Assembly: GCA_001464035.1 (NCBI GenBank)
Contig: LNEC01000019.1
Span: 434,001-498,000, forward strand
Direction of reading: 5' to 3'
Source: Bradyrhizobiaceae bacterium Ga0074131
GTDB lineage: Bacteria > Pseudomonadota > Alphaproteobacteria > Rhizobiales > Xanthobacteraceae
DNA length: 64,000 nt
Shown here: positions 33,054 to 42,156 of the stretch, piece after piece
Layout: each line of letters starts with the position of its first letter
How positions within the stretch are numbered: the first letter of the stretch is position 1
Notes under the pieces: model-generated
The model's input: only the letters and a program-made list of their open reading frames with translations
Database searches by the model: none
Told to the model about the DNA's origin: nothing
Made by a program: the position numbers and the translations under genes

Positions 33054-35294
33054 CTACCGTCCGAACAATCGATCTACCAGCCAGCCATCGAGGCCGGCGG
33101 CCGCTTCGGGCCGTGCGGACGACGACGGCGGAGCCGATGGACGCGCCGGCGGCGGCGGGCGATACGCGCCGCCAGGCGGAGCCGGCGCCGGCGCGACAGG
33201 GGTTTGCGCGGACGACCCTGAGGGCGCGCCGACTCGCGATGCAGACTGAATCAGATTCGTCAGGAAGCCGCCCTGACGCGCGTTCGGCAGGCCAGCCACC
33301 GGCACGCCCTGATGGGCCGATCGCATGAAACGGGTCCAGACCTCGACCGGCAAGCCGCCGCCGGTTGCCTTCTTGGTCGGCGAGTTGTCGTCGTTGCCGA
33401 GCCAGACCCCGGTCACCAGATTGGCGGTGTAGCCGACGAACCAGGCGTCGCGGAAATCCTGGCTGGTGCCGGTCTTGCCGGCGGCCATCCAGCCGGGAAG
33501 CTCCGCCTTGCGCGCGGTGCCGCTGAGCAGGGTCTCCTGCATCATGCTGTTCATCATCGCGACATGGCGCGGATCGATCACCTGCCCGAGTTGGTCCGCG
33601 GGCCTGCTATAGAGCACCTTACCTTCCGAGGTGCGGATTCTGGTCACTACATGCGGCGTCGATCCCCGGCCGCCATTGGCGAACGGCGCATAGGCGCCGA
33701 CCAGTTCGGTGAGCGAGACTTCCGAGGTGCCGAGCGCGATCGAGGCATTGGCATCGAGTTTCGAGGACATGCCGAGCCGGTGCGCGGTCCGCACCACGTT
33801 CTTCGGCCCGACTTCGAGGCCGAGCCGCACCGCGACCGTGTTGAGCGACATCGCCAGCGCCTGCGTCAACGTCACCGAGCCGAAATATTCGTGCGTGTAG
33901 TTCTCGGGCTTCCAGCCCTTGACGTCGAGCGGCGCATCCTGCCGGATCGTCTCGGGAGTGAGACCAGCTTCGATCGCGGTGAGGTAGACGAACGGTTTGA
34001 ACGCCGAGCCCGGCTGACGTTTCGCGGTGACGGCGCGGTTATATTGGCTGTCGGCGTAATTGCGGCCGCCGACCATGGCGCGCACCGCGCCATCGGGCGT
34101 CATCGCCACCAGCGCGCCCTGGCTGACGTTGAACTTGACGCTTTTCGCCGCCAGCTCATCGATGATGGATGCTTCCGCCACGCTTTGCAGTTTCGGATCG
34201 ATCGAGGTTTCGACGACGATGTTCTGGTCGATCTGGCCTATCAGGTCGTCGAGCACTTCGCCGATCCAGTCCGCCACATAATTGATGGTGCCGGCCCCCG
34301 CCGCCTTCACATTGGTGGAGGGCTGTCCGATCGAGGCCTTGGCCTGCGCCTCGGTGATGAATTTGGCGTCCGCCATCGCGGTCAGCACGGTCTGGGCGCG
34401 CTTCTCGGCGCCCTCCGGGTTGCGGTTCGGCGCCAGCCGGGAGGGTGACTTGACCAGGCCCGCCAGCATCGCGGCCTCGGCAATCGTCACGTGCTTGGCG
34501 GGCTTGCCGAAGTAGCGCTGGGCCGCCGCCTCGACGCCATAGGCGCCGGAGCCGAAATAGACCCGGTTCAGATAGAGCTCGAGAATTTCGGTCTTGGAGT
34601 GCTTGCGCTCCAGCCACAGCGCCAGCTCCACTTCCTGCAATTTGCGCATGAACGTGCGCTCCTGCGTCAGGAACAGGTTCTTGGCGAGTTGCTGGGTCAG
34701 TGTCGAGCCGCCCTGCGAGACGCCGCGATGCAGGATGTTGGCGACGGCCGCGCGCGCGATGCCGATCGGGTCGATGCCGTAATGCGAATAGAACCGGCGG
34801 TCCTCGATGGCGATGAAGGCCCTGGGCAGATGCGGCGGCAGATCCTTCAATCTGACATTGGCGCCGGCCATTTCGCCGCGGGTCGCCAGCACGCTGCCGT
34901 CTAAGCCGACGATCTGGATGGTTGGCGGCCGTTTCGGGATCTCGAGCAACTGGATCGCCGGCAGCTGCGCGCCGACCCAGATCACCACGCCGACCGCCGC
35001 GATGAGGGCCCACAGGCCGAGCACCGCGCTCCAGTAAACCAGGCGGCCGAGGCCGCTGCGGGCGCGGGCTTTGGATTTGCAGTGGCCGTTCGCCCGGCGG
35101 GCCGGCGGCTTGCGCTCGCGCGGCGCATCGTCGCCGGAATCGCTGGCCTTGCGCTTTGGAGAGGGCTTCTTCTTCGGCTCGTCGTCGCCGACGGGTACGC
35201 GATCCCCAGGGCCGAGGCGCAGTTCGCTCAGCGATGCGGCGAGCCCGAATTGCGGCTCCTTGCGTCCACCGCTCTTTTTTCGTCCCCACGCCAT
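33054..35294 (-). CDS. Class A penicillin-binding protein (PBP1A family)
   Basis: A 746-residue bifunctional peptidoglycan synthase. A basic Lys/Arg/Pro-rich cytoplasmic tail (about 1-82) precedes one transmembrane helix (about 87-110). The GT51 transglycosylase has EDRRFYSHYG with catalytic Glu near 164 and GGSTLTQQLAKN. The transpeptidase has SxxK at S430 (GSAFKPF), SxN at 483-485 and KTG at 607-609. The C-terminal ~90 residues are Pro/Ala-rich. The ATG at 35294 is preferred over an in-frame TTG two codons upstream. Overlapping CtrA-like half sites lie 48-73 bp upstream. Confidence 0.95.
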   Translation of the reverse strand: MAWGRKKSGGRKEPQFGLAASLSELRLGPGDRVPVGDDEPKKKPSPKRKASDSGDDAPRERKPPARRANGHCKSKARARSGLGRLVYWSAVLGLWALIAAVGVVIWVGAQLPAIQLLEIPKRPPTIQIVGLDGSVLATRGEMAGANVRLKDLPPHLPRAFIAIEDRRFYSHYGIDPIGIARAAVANILHRGVSQGGSTLTQQLAKNLFLTQERTFMRKLQEVELALWLERKHSKTEILELYLNRVYFGSGAYGVEAAAQRYFGKPAKHVTIAEAAMLAGLVKSPSRLAPNRNPEGAEKRAQTVLTAMADAKFITEAQAKASIGQPSTNVKAAGAGTINYVADWIGEVLDDLIGQIDQNIVVETSIDPKLQSVAEASIIDELAAKSVKFNVSQGALVAMTPDGAVRAMVGGRNYADSQYNRAVTAKRQPGSAFKPFVYLTAIEAGLTPETIRQDAPLDVKGWKPENYTHEYFGSVTLTQALAMSLNTVAVRLGLEVGPKNVVRTAHRLGMSSKLDANASIALGTSEVSLTELVGAYAPFANGGRGSTPHVVTRIRTSEGKVLYSRPADQLGQVIDPRHVAMMNSMMQETLLSGTARKAELPGWMAAGKTGTSQDFRDAWFVGYTANLVTGVWLGNDDNSPTKKATGGGLPVEVWTRFMRSAHQGVPVAGLPNARQGGFLTNLIQSASRVGAPSGSSAQTPVAPAPAPPGGAYRPPPPARPSAPPSSSARPEAAAGLDGWLVDRLFGR

Positions 35295-35621
35295 CGACAA
35301 CGCCGCTCACACCAGTCCTGCCGAACGCTAGCGGGCCGGATTTAAGGGTCGGTTAGCAAAAGGTTAACGCAGGATTAGGAGATGCAACGGCCGGGCAACG
35401 CTACAGCCCGTCCATGACGACCTATCTGTGCAGACTGGCTCGGCAGATATGGACGCAATCCACAACCTGCCCCGAGGCCGCGCAGCGCGTTCAGGCGCAG
35501 GACGGGGCTACAGGCGTCGGCTTACTGCAATGCTTCGAGGATGGAACTCACGCGCCAAATCGCGACATTCGGCTGCATTTCAGCAGTATGATCGGGCATT
35601 CGGATCGATTATCTGTCCATT
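35295..35621. other. Divergent intergenic region between the PBP1A and Mrp genes
   Basis: These 327 bp separate the PBP1A start (minus) from the Mrp operon start (plus). The end near PBP1A has the phased TTAA/TTAG half sites annotated separately. No short reading frame is convincing, and the rest shows no clear motif. Confidence 0.5.
35342..35367. promoter_or_regulatory. Overlapping CtrA-like half sites upstream of PBP1A
   Basis: The sequence reads TTAA-N7-TTAG-N7-TTAA, three half sites in exact 11-bp phase that make two overlapping near-consensus CtrA boxes (TTAA-N7-TTAA). It lies 48-73 bp upstream of the PBP1A start codon, where an activator or repressor of that gene would bind. CtrA controls cell division and envelope genes in alphaproteobacteria. 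Confidence 0.45.
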
Positions 35622-38438
35622 ATGCGACCGCTACTGCTCAATTTGATGCTGGCCGCCCAGTTCGTCGGGGCGCTTGTCGTCGTGCTTGCCGCGCGCCGTT
35701 CGCGGTCGGCCGCGGCCTGGACTGCGGCTGCGGTCATGGCGTCCGGACTCGTCGCTCTGGTGCCGCTGATGCCTGCGGCGTTGTCCGGCGAGGTCCTGAC
35801 GACCCGAATACCCTGGTTGCCCGAATGGGGGCTCGATTTCGCCCTGCGCCTCGATGGCCTCGGGCTGCTGTTCACCCTTCTCATCCTCGGTATTGGGCTG
35901 CTGATCGTCCTCTACGCGGCTTACTACATGCCGGCATACGATCGACTCGGACGCTTCTATGCGCTTTTGCTCGCGTTCGCGGGCGGCATGCTCGGCGTGG
36001 TTCTCGCCGAGAATATTATCTTGATGCTGGTCTTCTGGGAGATCACGAGCCTCACGTCATTTCTGCTCATCGCGTACAAGTACGAGGCGCATGATGCCCG
36101 GATCGCGGCGCGCATGGCACTCGCCGTCACCGGCGGCGGGGGCCTCGCTCTGCTCGCCGGACTACTGCTGCTCGGAAACATCGCTGGCAGCTTCGAGCTG
36201 ACCGTAATCCTCGCCAAAGGCGACGTGATTCGGGCGCATCCGTACTATCCGGTCATTCTGGTTCTGGTGCTGCTCGGCGCATTCACGAAATCAGGACAGT
36301 TCCCGTTCCACTTCTGGCTGCCGAACGCCATGGCGGCGCCGACACCCGTGTCGGCCTATCTGCACTCGGCGACGATGGTCAAGGCGGGCGTCTTCCTGCT
36401 CGCGCGGCTCTATCCCGTGCTGTCGGGTACCGACCTCTGGCTGGTTCTGGTCGGCACGACCGGCGCAGTTACGTTCGCCTATGGCGCCTATGTCGCGATT
36501 CTGAAGCACGATTTCAAAGGCCTGCTGGCCTATTCGACCATCAGCCACCTCGGACTGATCACGCTCCTGTTTGGCCTCGACACGCCGATGAGCGCCATCG
36601 CCGCCGTGTTTCACATCATCAACCACGCCATCTTCAAGGCCTCGCTGTTCATGGCGGCGGGGATCGTCGACCACGAGTGCGGCACGCGCGACATGCGGCG
36701 CATCAATGGCATGTTCAAATACATGCCCTGGACGGCGACACTCGGCATCCTGGCTGCGGGTTCCATGGCTGGCGTACCGCTTCTCAACGGGTTCTTGTCG
36801 AAGGAGATGTTCTTCACCGAGACCGTCGGGCATTTCGCGTTCCAGGGCTATGCGAAATGGCTGCTGCCGGCGTTCGCAACCGTCGCCGGCATTTTTTCGG
36901 TGGCCTATTCGGCGCGTTTCGTCCACGACGTATTCTTCAATGGCGAGCCGGTCGATCTGCCCAAAACGCCGCATGAGCCGCCGCGCTGGATGCGCTTTCC
37001 GGTCGAGATCCTGGTCGGGCTGGTGCTGCTCGTGGGCGTCCTGCCGCAGTTTGCCGTCGGCGCGATCCTTCTGGCGGCGGCCGACGCAGTGCTTCCTTTC
37101 CCCGTTCCGGACTTCAAGCTGGCGGTCTGGCACGGCTGGAACCTGCCGCTCGCCATGAGCTTGGCGGCCTTCGGGCTCGGGCTAATGCACTATTGGCGCC
37201 GTCATCGTCTCTTCGCGCTGCACGAGAAGTACGCGCCGAAGATTGCAAGCCGGGTCGCCTTCGAGCGCGTGTATCGCGATGCCGGGCGGCTGGCATCGTG
37301 GCTCCTGCGGCTCATCGACACGCGCTCGCTGCAGCGCTATCTGGCACTGCTCATCGCCTTTGTCTGCATGCTTGGTTCGTGGGCCTGGGTGAGTCTGCCG
37401 GGCCGACCGCTGACCGGTCCGCTGCCGTCCACGCCGATGGACGGCGCGGCCATCGTCGCTTTTGCCGGCTTGCTCGTCGGCGCGCTTGGAACGGTCGTTT
37501 GGCACCGGCAGAGGTTGGTGGCGGTTATTTTCCTGAGCACCGTGGGCCTGATGGTCTCCCTCGCCTTTATTCGTTTCAAGGCCCCCGATCTCGCACTCAC
37601 CCAGCTCTCCGTCGAGGTGGTCACCATCGTCTTGCTGCTGCTGTCGCTGCGATTCCTGCCCGGCCAGGTTACGATCCGAAGTTCGGTCCTGCGAAAGCTG
37701 CGAGACGGTGCGCTCGCCTTGCTCGGCGGGGCGGGCGTCGCTGCTCTGACCTACGCCATGCTGACACGGCCTTTCGAGACGATATCAGGCTACCATCTCG
37801 CCAACGCCTACGCCGGCGGTGGGGGCACCAACGTCGTCAACGTCATTCTGGTCGACTTCCGGGGCTTCGATACCCTGGGAGAGATCGCGGTGCTCGCGAT
37901 GGCGGCGCTCGGACTTCATGCATTGGTCGACGGCCTGCGGCTGAAGCCTTACGCCGAGAGCGCCAAGCAGGATGCGGATCGGTACCCTATCATGTTGGCT
38001 GAGATGATGCGGCCGCTCCTGCCACTGGCGCTCGCCGTCTCCGTATACATCCTGCTGCGCGGCCATAACCTTCCAGGCGGCGGCTTCATCGCCGGCCTGA
38101 TCGCCGCCGTTGCCTTCATGCTGCAGTACCTCGCGAGCGGCATCGACTTCGCCACCACGCGGATGCGGCTCGACTACATGCGTATCCTCGGGGCGGGCCT
38201 CCTGATCGCCACAGCCACCGGGCTTGCGAGCTGGCTGTTCGATCGCCCGTTCCTCACCAGCACCTTCGGCTACGTCCATCCCCCCATGATCGAGAAGTTC
38301 GAACTGGCCTCCGCCATGGTGTTCGATCTCGGCGTGTTCCTCGTCGTCCTCGCCAGCATTCTGCTGGCGCTTTCTGAACTCGGGACGCTGAGCCGGCGCG
38401 AGTTGATTGCCGAGCCCTCAAGCCGGGAGGAGTCCTGA
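35622..38438 (+). CDS. mrpA: Mrp antiporter subunit A fused to subunit B
   Basis: A 938-residue integral membrane protein. Residues 1 to ~770 are MrpA/PhaA, related to NuoL: GQFPFHFWLPNAMAAPTPVSAYLHSATMVKAG contains the conserved proton-path region, with a KH pair in LKHDFKG and the MrpA C-terminal domain (RFKAPDLALTQLSVE). Residues ~785-930 are an MnhB domain (LRGHNLPGGGFIAGLI). A/B fusion is typical of the group 2 (PhaAB) type in rhizobia. With C to G it forms a multi-subunit Na+(K+)/H+ antiporter for alkaline pH and salt tolerance. No Shine-Dalgarno sequence is obvious at the ATG. Confidence 0.94.
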   Translation: MRPLLLNLMLAAQFVGALVVVLAARRSRSAAAWTAAAVMASGLVALVPLMPAALSGEVLTTRIPWLPEWGLDFALRLDGLGLLFTLLILGIGLLIVLYAAYYMPAYDRLGRFYALLLAFAGGMLGVVLAENIILMLVFWEITSLTSFLLIAYKYEAHDARIAARMALAVTGGGGLALLAGLLLLGNIAGSFELTVILAKGDVIRAHPYYPVILVLVLLGAFTKSGQFPFHFWLPNAMAAPTPVSAYLHSATMVKAGVFLLARLYPVLSGTDLWLVLVGTTGAVTFAYGAYVAILKHDFKGLLAYSTISHLGLITLLFGLDTPMSAIAAVFHIINHAIFKASLFMAAGIVDHECGTRDMRRINGMFKYMPWTATLGILAAGSMAGVPLLNGFLSKEMFFTETVGHFAFQGYAKWLLPAFATVAGIFSVAYSARFVHDVFFNGEPVDLPKTPHEPPRWMRFPVEILVGLVLLVGVLPQFAVGAILLAAADAVLPFPVPDFKLAVWHGWNLPLAMSLAAFGLGLMHYWRRHRLFALHEKYAPKIASRVAFERVYRDAGRLASWLLRLIDTRSLQRYLALLIAFVCMLGSWAWVSLPGRPLTGPLPSTPMDGAAIVAFAGLLVGALGTVVWHRQRLVAVIFLSTVGLMVSLAFIRFKAPDLALTQLSVEVVTIVLLLLSLRFLPGQVTIRSSVLRKLRDGALALLGGAGVAALTYAMLTRPFETISGYHLANAYAGGGGTNVVNVILVDFRGFDTLGEIAVLAMAALGLHALVDGLRLKPYAESAKQDADRYPIMLAEMMRPLLPLALAVSVYILLRGHNLPGGGFIAGLIAAVAFMLQYLASGIDFATTRMRLDYMRILGAGLLIATATGLASWLFDRPFLTSTFGYVHPPMIEKFELASAMVFDLGVFLVVLASILLALSELGTLSRRELIAEPSSREES

Positions 38439-38442
38439 CCCC

Positions 38443-38772
38443 ATGGAATTTCTCGTCTCGGCCGCCATCGGCCTTCTCACCGCTTCCGGCCTCTATCTGA
38501 TCCTGCGACCCACGACGTTCTCGGTCGTTCTGGGGTTGACGCTTCTTTCCTATGCCGTGAATGCCCTGATTTTCGTCGGAGGGCGGCTCGGCGCCTCGGC
38601 TCCGCCGCTCATCCTACCCGGAACCAGCGGACATGCCGACCCACTGCCTCAGGCGCTGGTGTTGACTGCGATCGTCATCGGCTTCGGCATGACGGCCTAC
38701 CTCGTCGCACTGGCGCTCAAGGCCAAGGGCGAGAGCGGCAGCGACCATGTCGACGCGGGAGAGGAGCGATGA
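38443..38772 (+). CDS. mrpC: Mrp antiporter subunit C
   Basis: A 109-residue, three-helix membrane protein of the MnhC/NuoK family. It has the conserved LILRPTTFSVVLGLTLLSYA and ADPLPQALVLTAIVIGFGMTA segments. The ATG at 38443 lies four bases after the mrpA stop with GGGAGGAG upstream inside the end of mrpA. Its stop overlaps the mrpD start (ATGA). Confidence 0.94.
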   Translation: MEFLVSAAIGLLTASGLYLILRPTTFSVVLGLTLLSYAVNALIFVGGRLGASAPPLILPGTSGHADPLPQALVLTAIVIGFGMTAYLVALALKAKGESGSDHVDAGEER

Positions 38773-40319
38773 GCCATCTACCCATTCTCCCGGTACTGAT
38801 TCCCTTCCTCACGGCGGGGCTGCTCCTCGCCACGCACGGGATGCGGACGGCAGCCAGGCGCGCGGTGTCCTCGGCCTCGCTCGTCGCCCTCGTCGTGGTC
38901 TCCCTTCTGCTCTTGAGCGAAGCCAGCGACGGGATCATTCGGGTCTATCGACTCGGCAACTGGCCGGGGCCGTTCGGTATCGTGCTCGTTGCGGATCGGC
39001 TGGCCGCGCTCATGGTAACCTTGACCGCGATGCTCGCGGCGGCCGGGCTGCTCCCGGCACTGTCCGGCACGGACAACCAGGGCCGGCATTTCCACGTCTT
39101 CTTTCACTTGCAGATCGCGGGCCTGAACGGCGCCTTCCTGACCGGCGATCTGTTCAATCTGTTCGTGTTCTTCGAGATCCTGCTGCTCGCCTCCTATGCG
39201 CTCCTGGCGCACGGCGGGGGACTCCCGCGCACCAGCGCGGGCCTAGCCTACGTCGTATTGAACCTTGTTGGCTCCGCGCTCTTTCTCATCGCGCTAGGCC
39301 TGACTTACGGCACGCTCGGCACGCTCAACATGGCAGATCTTGCCCTCGTCCTGCCGAAGGTCGCATCCGGCGACCAGGCTCTCGTCCGCACGACGGTGGC
39401 GCTCCTCGCCGCGGTGTTCGTCCTGAAGGCGGCATTGCTGCCGCTCGGCTTCTGGCTGCCGCACGTCTATACAGCCGCCACGATTCCGGTCGCAGTCTTG
39501 TTCGTCATCATGACCAAGGTAGGCATCTACGCCCTGCTCCGCGTATCGACGATCGGCTTCGTCACGGCGCCCTTCACCGCGGATCTGCTGCAGCCGTGGC
39601 TCGCCTGGCTCGCCATCGGCACCATCGCGTTCGGATCACTTGGCGCTCTTGCCGCGACGCGCTTGAGCGTCGTCGTCGCGAACATCGTGATGATCTCGAG
39701 CGGGACGTTGCTGCTCGGCATCGCGGCTGGCAGCATGACTGGCCACGCGGCCATGCTTTACTATCTCGTCAACACGACGGTTGTGACCGCCGGTTTTTTC
39801 CTGCTCGCCGATCGGGTGTCCCGGCAGCGCGGGGCCGCGACAGATGTCTTCGAGAAAGGGCCACGGATGGCTGCCGTTTTCGCGACCGGCGGAGCTTACC
39901 TGATCTTGGCCATGGCGGCCAGCGGCGTGCCGCCGTTGTCGGGCTTTCTCGGCAAGATCATGGTCATGCAGTCGCTCCAGGAAACCAGCACCGCAGTCGG
40001 CGCCTGGACCGCGCTGCTGCTCTCCGGCTTTGTCGTTGCACTGGTGCTGGCCCGCGCCGCCAGTACGTTCTTTTGGGAGCCAGGCCGCGCGGATCAGGAG
40101 GCGCCCACACGCGAGCCGATCCTGAAAGCTTCGTCGAACGCCGCAAGCACCGAGACCGCGCTGATCGGCATGATTGGCTGCGCTCTCGTCATCACCCTCG
40201 GTGCAGCGCCCATCTCCGCCTACACGCGCGCCACGGCGGGCCAGCTCGCCCAGCCCGCAGCCTATGTGGACGCAGTTCTCGGTGATTCGTCGGAGATCGG
40301 GAGGGAGCGCCGGCCATGA
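38769..40319 (+). CDS. mrpD: Mrp antiporter subunit D
   Basis: A 516-residue membrane protein of the MnhD/NuoN-NuoM type with about 14 hydrophobic segments. It has the conserved acidic residue in FNLFVFFEILLLASYAL, the lysine in the VFVLKAALLPLGFWLPHVY proton-path helix, and SGVPPLSGFLGK, seen in all complex I-like antiporter subunits. It overlaps mrpC upstream and mrpE downstream by ATGA at both ends, implying strict translational coupling. MrpD and MrpA are the two antiporter-like proton and sodium channels of the complex. Confidence 0.95.
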   Translation: MSHLPILPVLIPFLTAGLLLATHGMRTAARRAVSSASLVALVVVSLLLLSEASDGIIRVYRLGNWPGPFGIVLVADRLAALMVTLTAMLAAAGLLPALSGTDNQGRHFHVFFHLQIAGLNGAFLTGDLFNLFVFFEILLLASYALLAHGGGLPRTSAGLAYVVLNLVGSALFLIALGLTYGTLGTLNMADLALVLPKVASGDQALVRTTVALLAAVFVLKAALLPLGFWLPHVYTAATIPVAVLFVIMTKVGIYALLRVSTIGFVTAPFTADLLQPWLAWLAIGTIAFGSLGALAATRLSVVVANIVMISSGTLLLGIAAGSMTGHAAMLYYLVNTTVVTAGFFLLADRVSRQRGAATDVFEKGPRMAAVFATGGAYLILAMAASGVPPLSGFLGKIMVMQSLQETSTAVGAWTALLLSGFVVALVLARAASTFFWEPGRADQEAPTREPILKASSNAASTETALIGMIGCALVITLGAAPISAYTRATAGQLAQPAAYVDAVLGDSSEIGRERRP

Positions 40320-40813
40320 CCCTGCTCGCGCGCGTCCTGCCCCAACCGACCATTACCCTGGTCATCATCGGTCTGTGGATGGTTCTCGCTTCGAGTCCGT
40401 CGCTCGGAAACCTGCTCCTTGCCGTAATTCTTGGGGTGTCGATTCCATGGATCACCCAGAGCTTCTGGCCCGGTCGCCCGCAACTTGCCCGGCCACTGGC
40501 CGGCATCGCTCTGTTCGCCCGGGTAGTCGGCGATATCATCCTGGCCAATTGGGAGGTCGCACGCCTCGTGGTCGGCCCGCTCGACCGATTGAGACCTGCA
40601 TTCATCGACGTTCCCATCGACATCGATGATCCTTTCGTCGCGACGCTTCTGGCAAGCATCGTGTCGCTGACGCCGGGAACCGTGTCGGTCGACATCGATC
40701 GCGCTGCCGGTATTCTCCACGTGCACGCGCTCAATGTCGCCGTCGAGTCCGAGCTGATCGCTACGATCAAGCATCGCTACGAGGCGCCACTCAAGGAGAT
40801 TTTCGGATGCTGA
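40316..40813 (+). CDS. mrpE: Mrp antiporter subunit E
   Basis: A 165-residue MnhE family protein with two or three N-terminal hydrophobic helices and a cytoplasmic C-terminal domain containing the family element VSLTPGTVSVDIDRAAGILHVH. It overlaps mrpD by ATGA and mrpF by seven bases. MrpE is needed for assembly and full activity of the complex in bacteria where it has been studied. Confidence 0.93.
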   Translation: MTLLARVLPQPTITLVIIGLWMVLASSPSLGNLLLAVILGVSIPWITQSFWPGRPQLARPLAGIALFARVVGDIILANWEVARLVVGPLDRLRPAFIDVPIDIDDPFVATLLASIVSLTPGTVSVDIDRAAGILHVHALNVAVESELIATIKHRYEAPLKEIFGC

Positions 40814-41076
40814 GCTTTGCCATTCCCGCCGCACTCGCCCTGATGGCCGTCGCCATGGGCCTGAATCTGCTGCGGCTGGTCAAAGGGCCCAGTACGCCGG
40901 ACCGCATTCTGGCGCTCGACACGCTGACCATCAACACGATCGCCCTCGTCATGCTGATAGGCATCACCGCCTCGACCGCCGCCTACTTCGAGGCAGCGCT
41001 TCTTATCGCCATGATGGGGTTCGTCGGGACAGTCGCGCTGTGCAAATTCCTGCTTGGCGGCGATATCATCGAGTAA
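40807..41076 (+). CDS. mrpF: Mrp antiporter subunit F
   Basis: An 89-residue, three-helix membrane protein of the MnhF family, with the conserved LLRLVKGPSTPDRILALD loop and the FVGTVALCKFLLGGDIIE C-terminus. The ATG lies inside the 3' end of mrpE (seven-base overlap). Sodium and bile-salt efflux have been assigned to MrpF homologues. Confidence 0.93.
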   Translation: MLSFAIPAALALMAVAMGLNLLRLVKGPSTPDRILALDTLTINTIALVMLIGITASTAAYFEAALLIAMMGFVGTVALCKFLLGGDIIE

Positions 41077-41086
41077 GGGCTTCAGA

Positions 41087-41398
41087 ATGATCCTCGACAT
41101 CATCATCTCGCTCCTGATCCTCGTCGGCGCCGCCTTTGCGCTGGTCGGTTCCATCGGGCTCGCCCGCCTGCCGGATTTCTTCACGCGCCTGCACGGTCCC
41201 ACGAAGGCGACCACGCTCGGCGTCGGCTCGGTCGTCATCGCCTCACTGATCCACTCCAGTGCGGGGACCGGCGGGGTCAGCTTGCGCGAGCTCGCCATCT
41301 CGCTGTTCCTGTTCATTACCGCGCCGGTCAGTGCGCATCTGTTGGCGAAGGCGGCCCTCAAGACCCAAGGGAAGCCGAAAGCCGGCCGGACGCACTGA
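41087..41398 (+). CDS. mrpG: Mrp antiporter subunit G
   Basis: A 103-residue, three-helix membrane protein of the MnhG family, with GSIGLARLPDFFTRLHGPTKATTLG as the hallmark. The start at 41087 is ten bases after the mrpF stop and places the first helix immediately after the initiator. It is the last antiporter gene; a DUF1330 gene follows after 68 bp. Confidence 0.93.
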   Translation: MILDIIISLLILVGAAFALVGSIGLARLPDFFTRLHGPTKATTLGVGSVVIASLIHSSAGTGGVSLRELAISLFLFITAPVSAHLLAKAALKTQGKPKAGRTH

Positions 41399-41466
41399 TA
41401 CGATCCTTGCGCAGTCGCTCTTGAATGAAGTCGAGCCGCACATGCTTCACACCAAAGGAGAAATGC

Positions 41467-41892
41467 ATGGGCTACGTCGATCCGACCAAGGAAGTATTTG
41501 CGCAGTTTCGGGCCAATGACAGGCCCGGCCCGATCCACATGCTGAATCTCGTCAGGCTTCGGGAACGAGCCGTCTATCCCGACCGGCGTCAGGCCACCGG
41601 CGCGGAAGCCTATGCGGCCTATGGTCGTGAAAGCGGCCCGGTGTTCGAGCGGCTGGGAGGCCGGATCGTATGGCAGGGCCGCTTTGAGCTGATGCTGATC
41701 GGGCCCCAGGAGGAGCGATGGGATCACTGCTTCATCGCCGAATACCCCGGCGTTGCAGCGTTCGCGGAGATGATTCGCGACCCGGTCTACCGCGAGGCGG
41801 TGAAGCATCGGCAGGCGGCGGTCGAGGACTCGCGCCTGATCCGGCACGCGGTGCTGCAGGCCGGCAAGACCTTCGGCGAGATTCCGCGGTAG
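41467..41892 (+). CDS. DUF1330 domain protein
   Basis: A 141-residue protein of the DUF1330 family, a dimeric alpha/beta-barrel (ferredoxin-like) fold. The family core is visible in GPIHMLNLVRLRE, AYAAYGRESGPVFERLGG, and WDHCFIAEYPGVAAFAEMIRDPVYREAVKHRQAAV. AAAGGAG lies seven bases upstream of the ATG at 41467. It may be read from the Mrp operon, but nothing ties its function to ion transport. The family has no settled function. Confidence 0.87.
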   Translation: MGYVDPTKEVFAQFRANDRPGPIHMLNLVRLRERAVYPDRRQATGAEAYAAYGRESGPVFERLGGRIVWQGRFELMLIGPQEERWDHCFIAEYPGVAAFAEMIRDPVYREAVKHRQAAVEDSRLIRHAVLQAGKTFGEIPR

Positions 41893-41905
41893 TATCCCCA
41901 ACGAA

Positions 41906-41930
41906 ATCGGCGGCCCGATGGGCCGCCGAT
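41906..41930 (+). terminator. Terminator-like hairpin after the DUF1330 gene
   Basis: ATCGGCGGCCC pairs perfectly with GGGCCGCCGAT over a three-base loop, 13 bp past the stop codon. The flanks CGAAA and TTTCG could extend the stem. No long T-run follows, as is usual for GC-rich terminators in this group. It would end transcription of the Mrp/DUF1330 unit. Confidence 0.65.
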
Positions 41931-41993
41931 CGCGGTTTCGGGACAAGACGATGAGCCCGCGGGGCCGGCGTCTTCGAGGATCGGACCGAACAG

Positions 41994-42128
41994 TTACCAG
42001 CGCTCGCCATTGAACTTCATTATCTGCGCCTGCTTGTTGACCCGGTAGTCGTCCGGCGTGGTGTTGGCGACGATGCCCGGCAGCGACAGGTCGAGTTGCG
42101 CGTTATTCACGCTGGCCTGTCGCTCCAC
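41994..42128 (-). pseudogene. Short open frame, possible C-terminal gene remnant
   Basis: A 44-codon frame on the minus strand, starting 28 bp after the glnD stop with a GTG, ends NKQAQIMKFNGERW-stop. The residue composition (NNAQLDLSLPGIVANTTPDDY) looks like real protein, unlike the arginine-rich shadow frames around it. There is no ATG or ribosome binding site, so I read it as the end of a lost gene or a very small protein. I do not recognise the family. Confidence 0.35.
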
Positions 42129-42156
42129 CTGAAGCGAGCTGAATCAGGGGGCGTGT

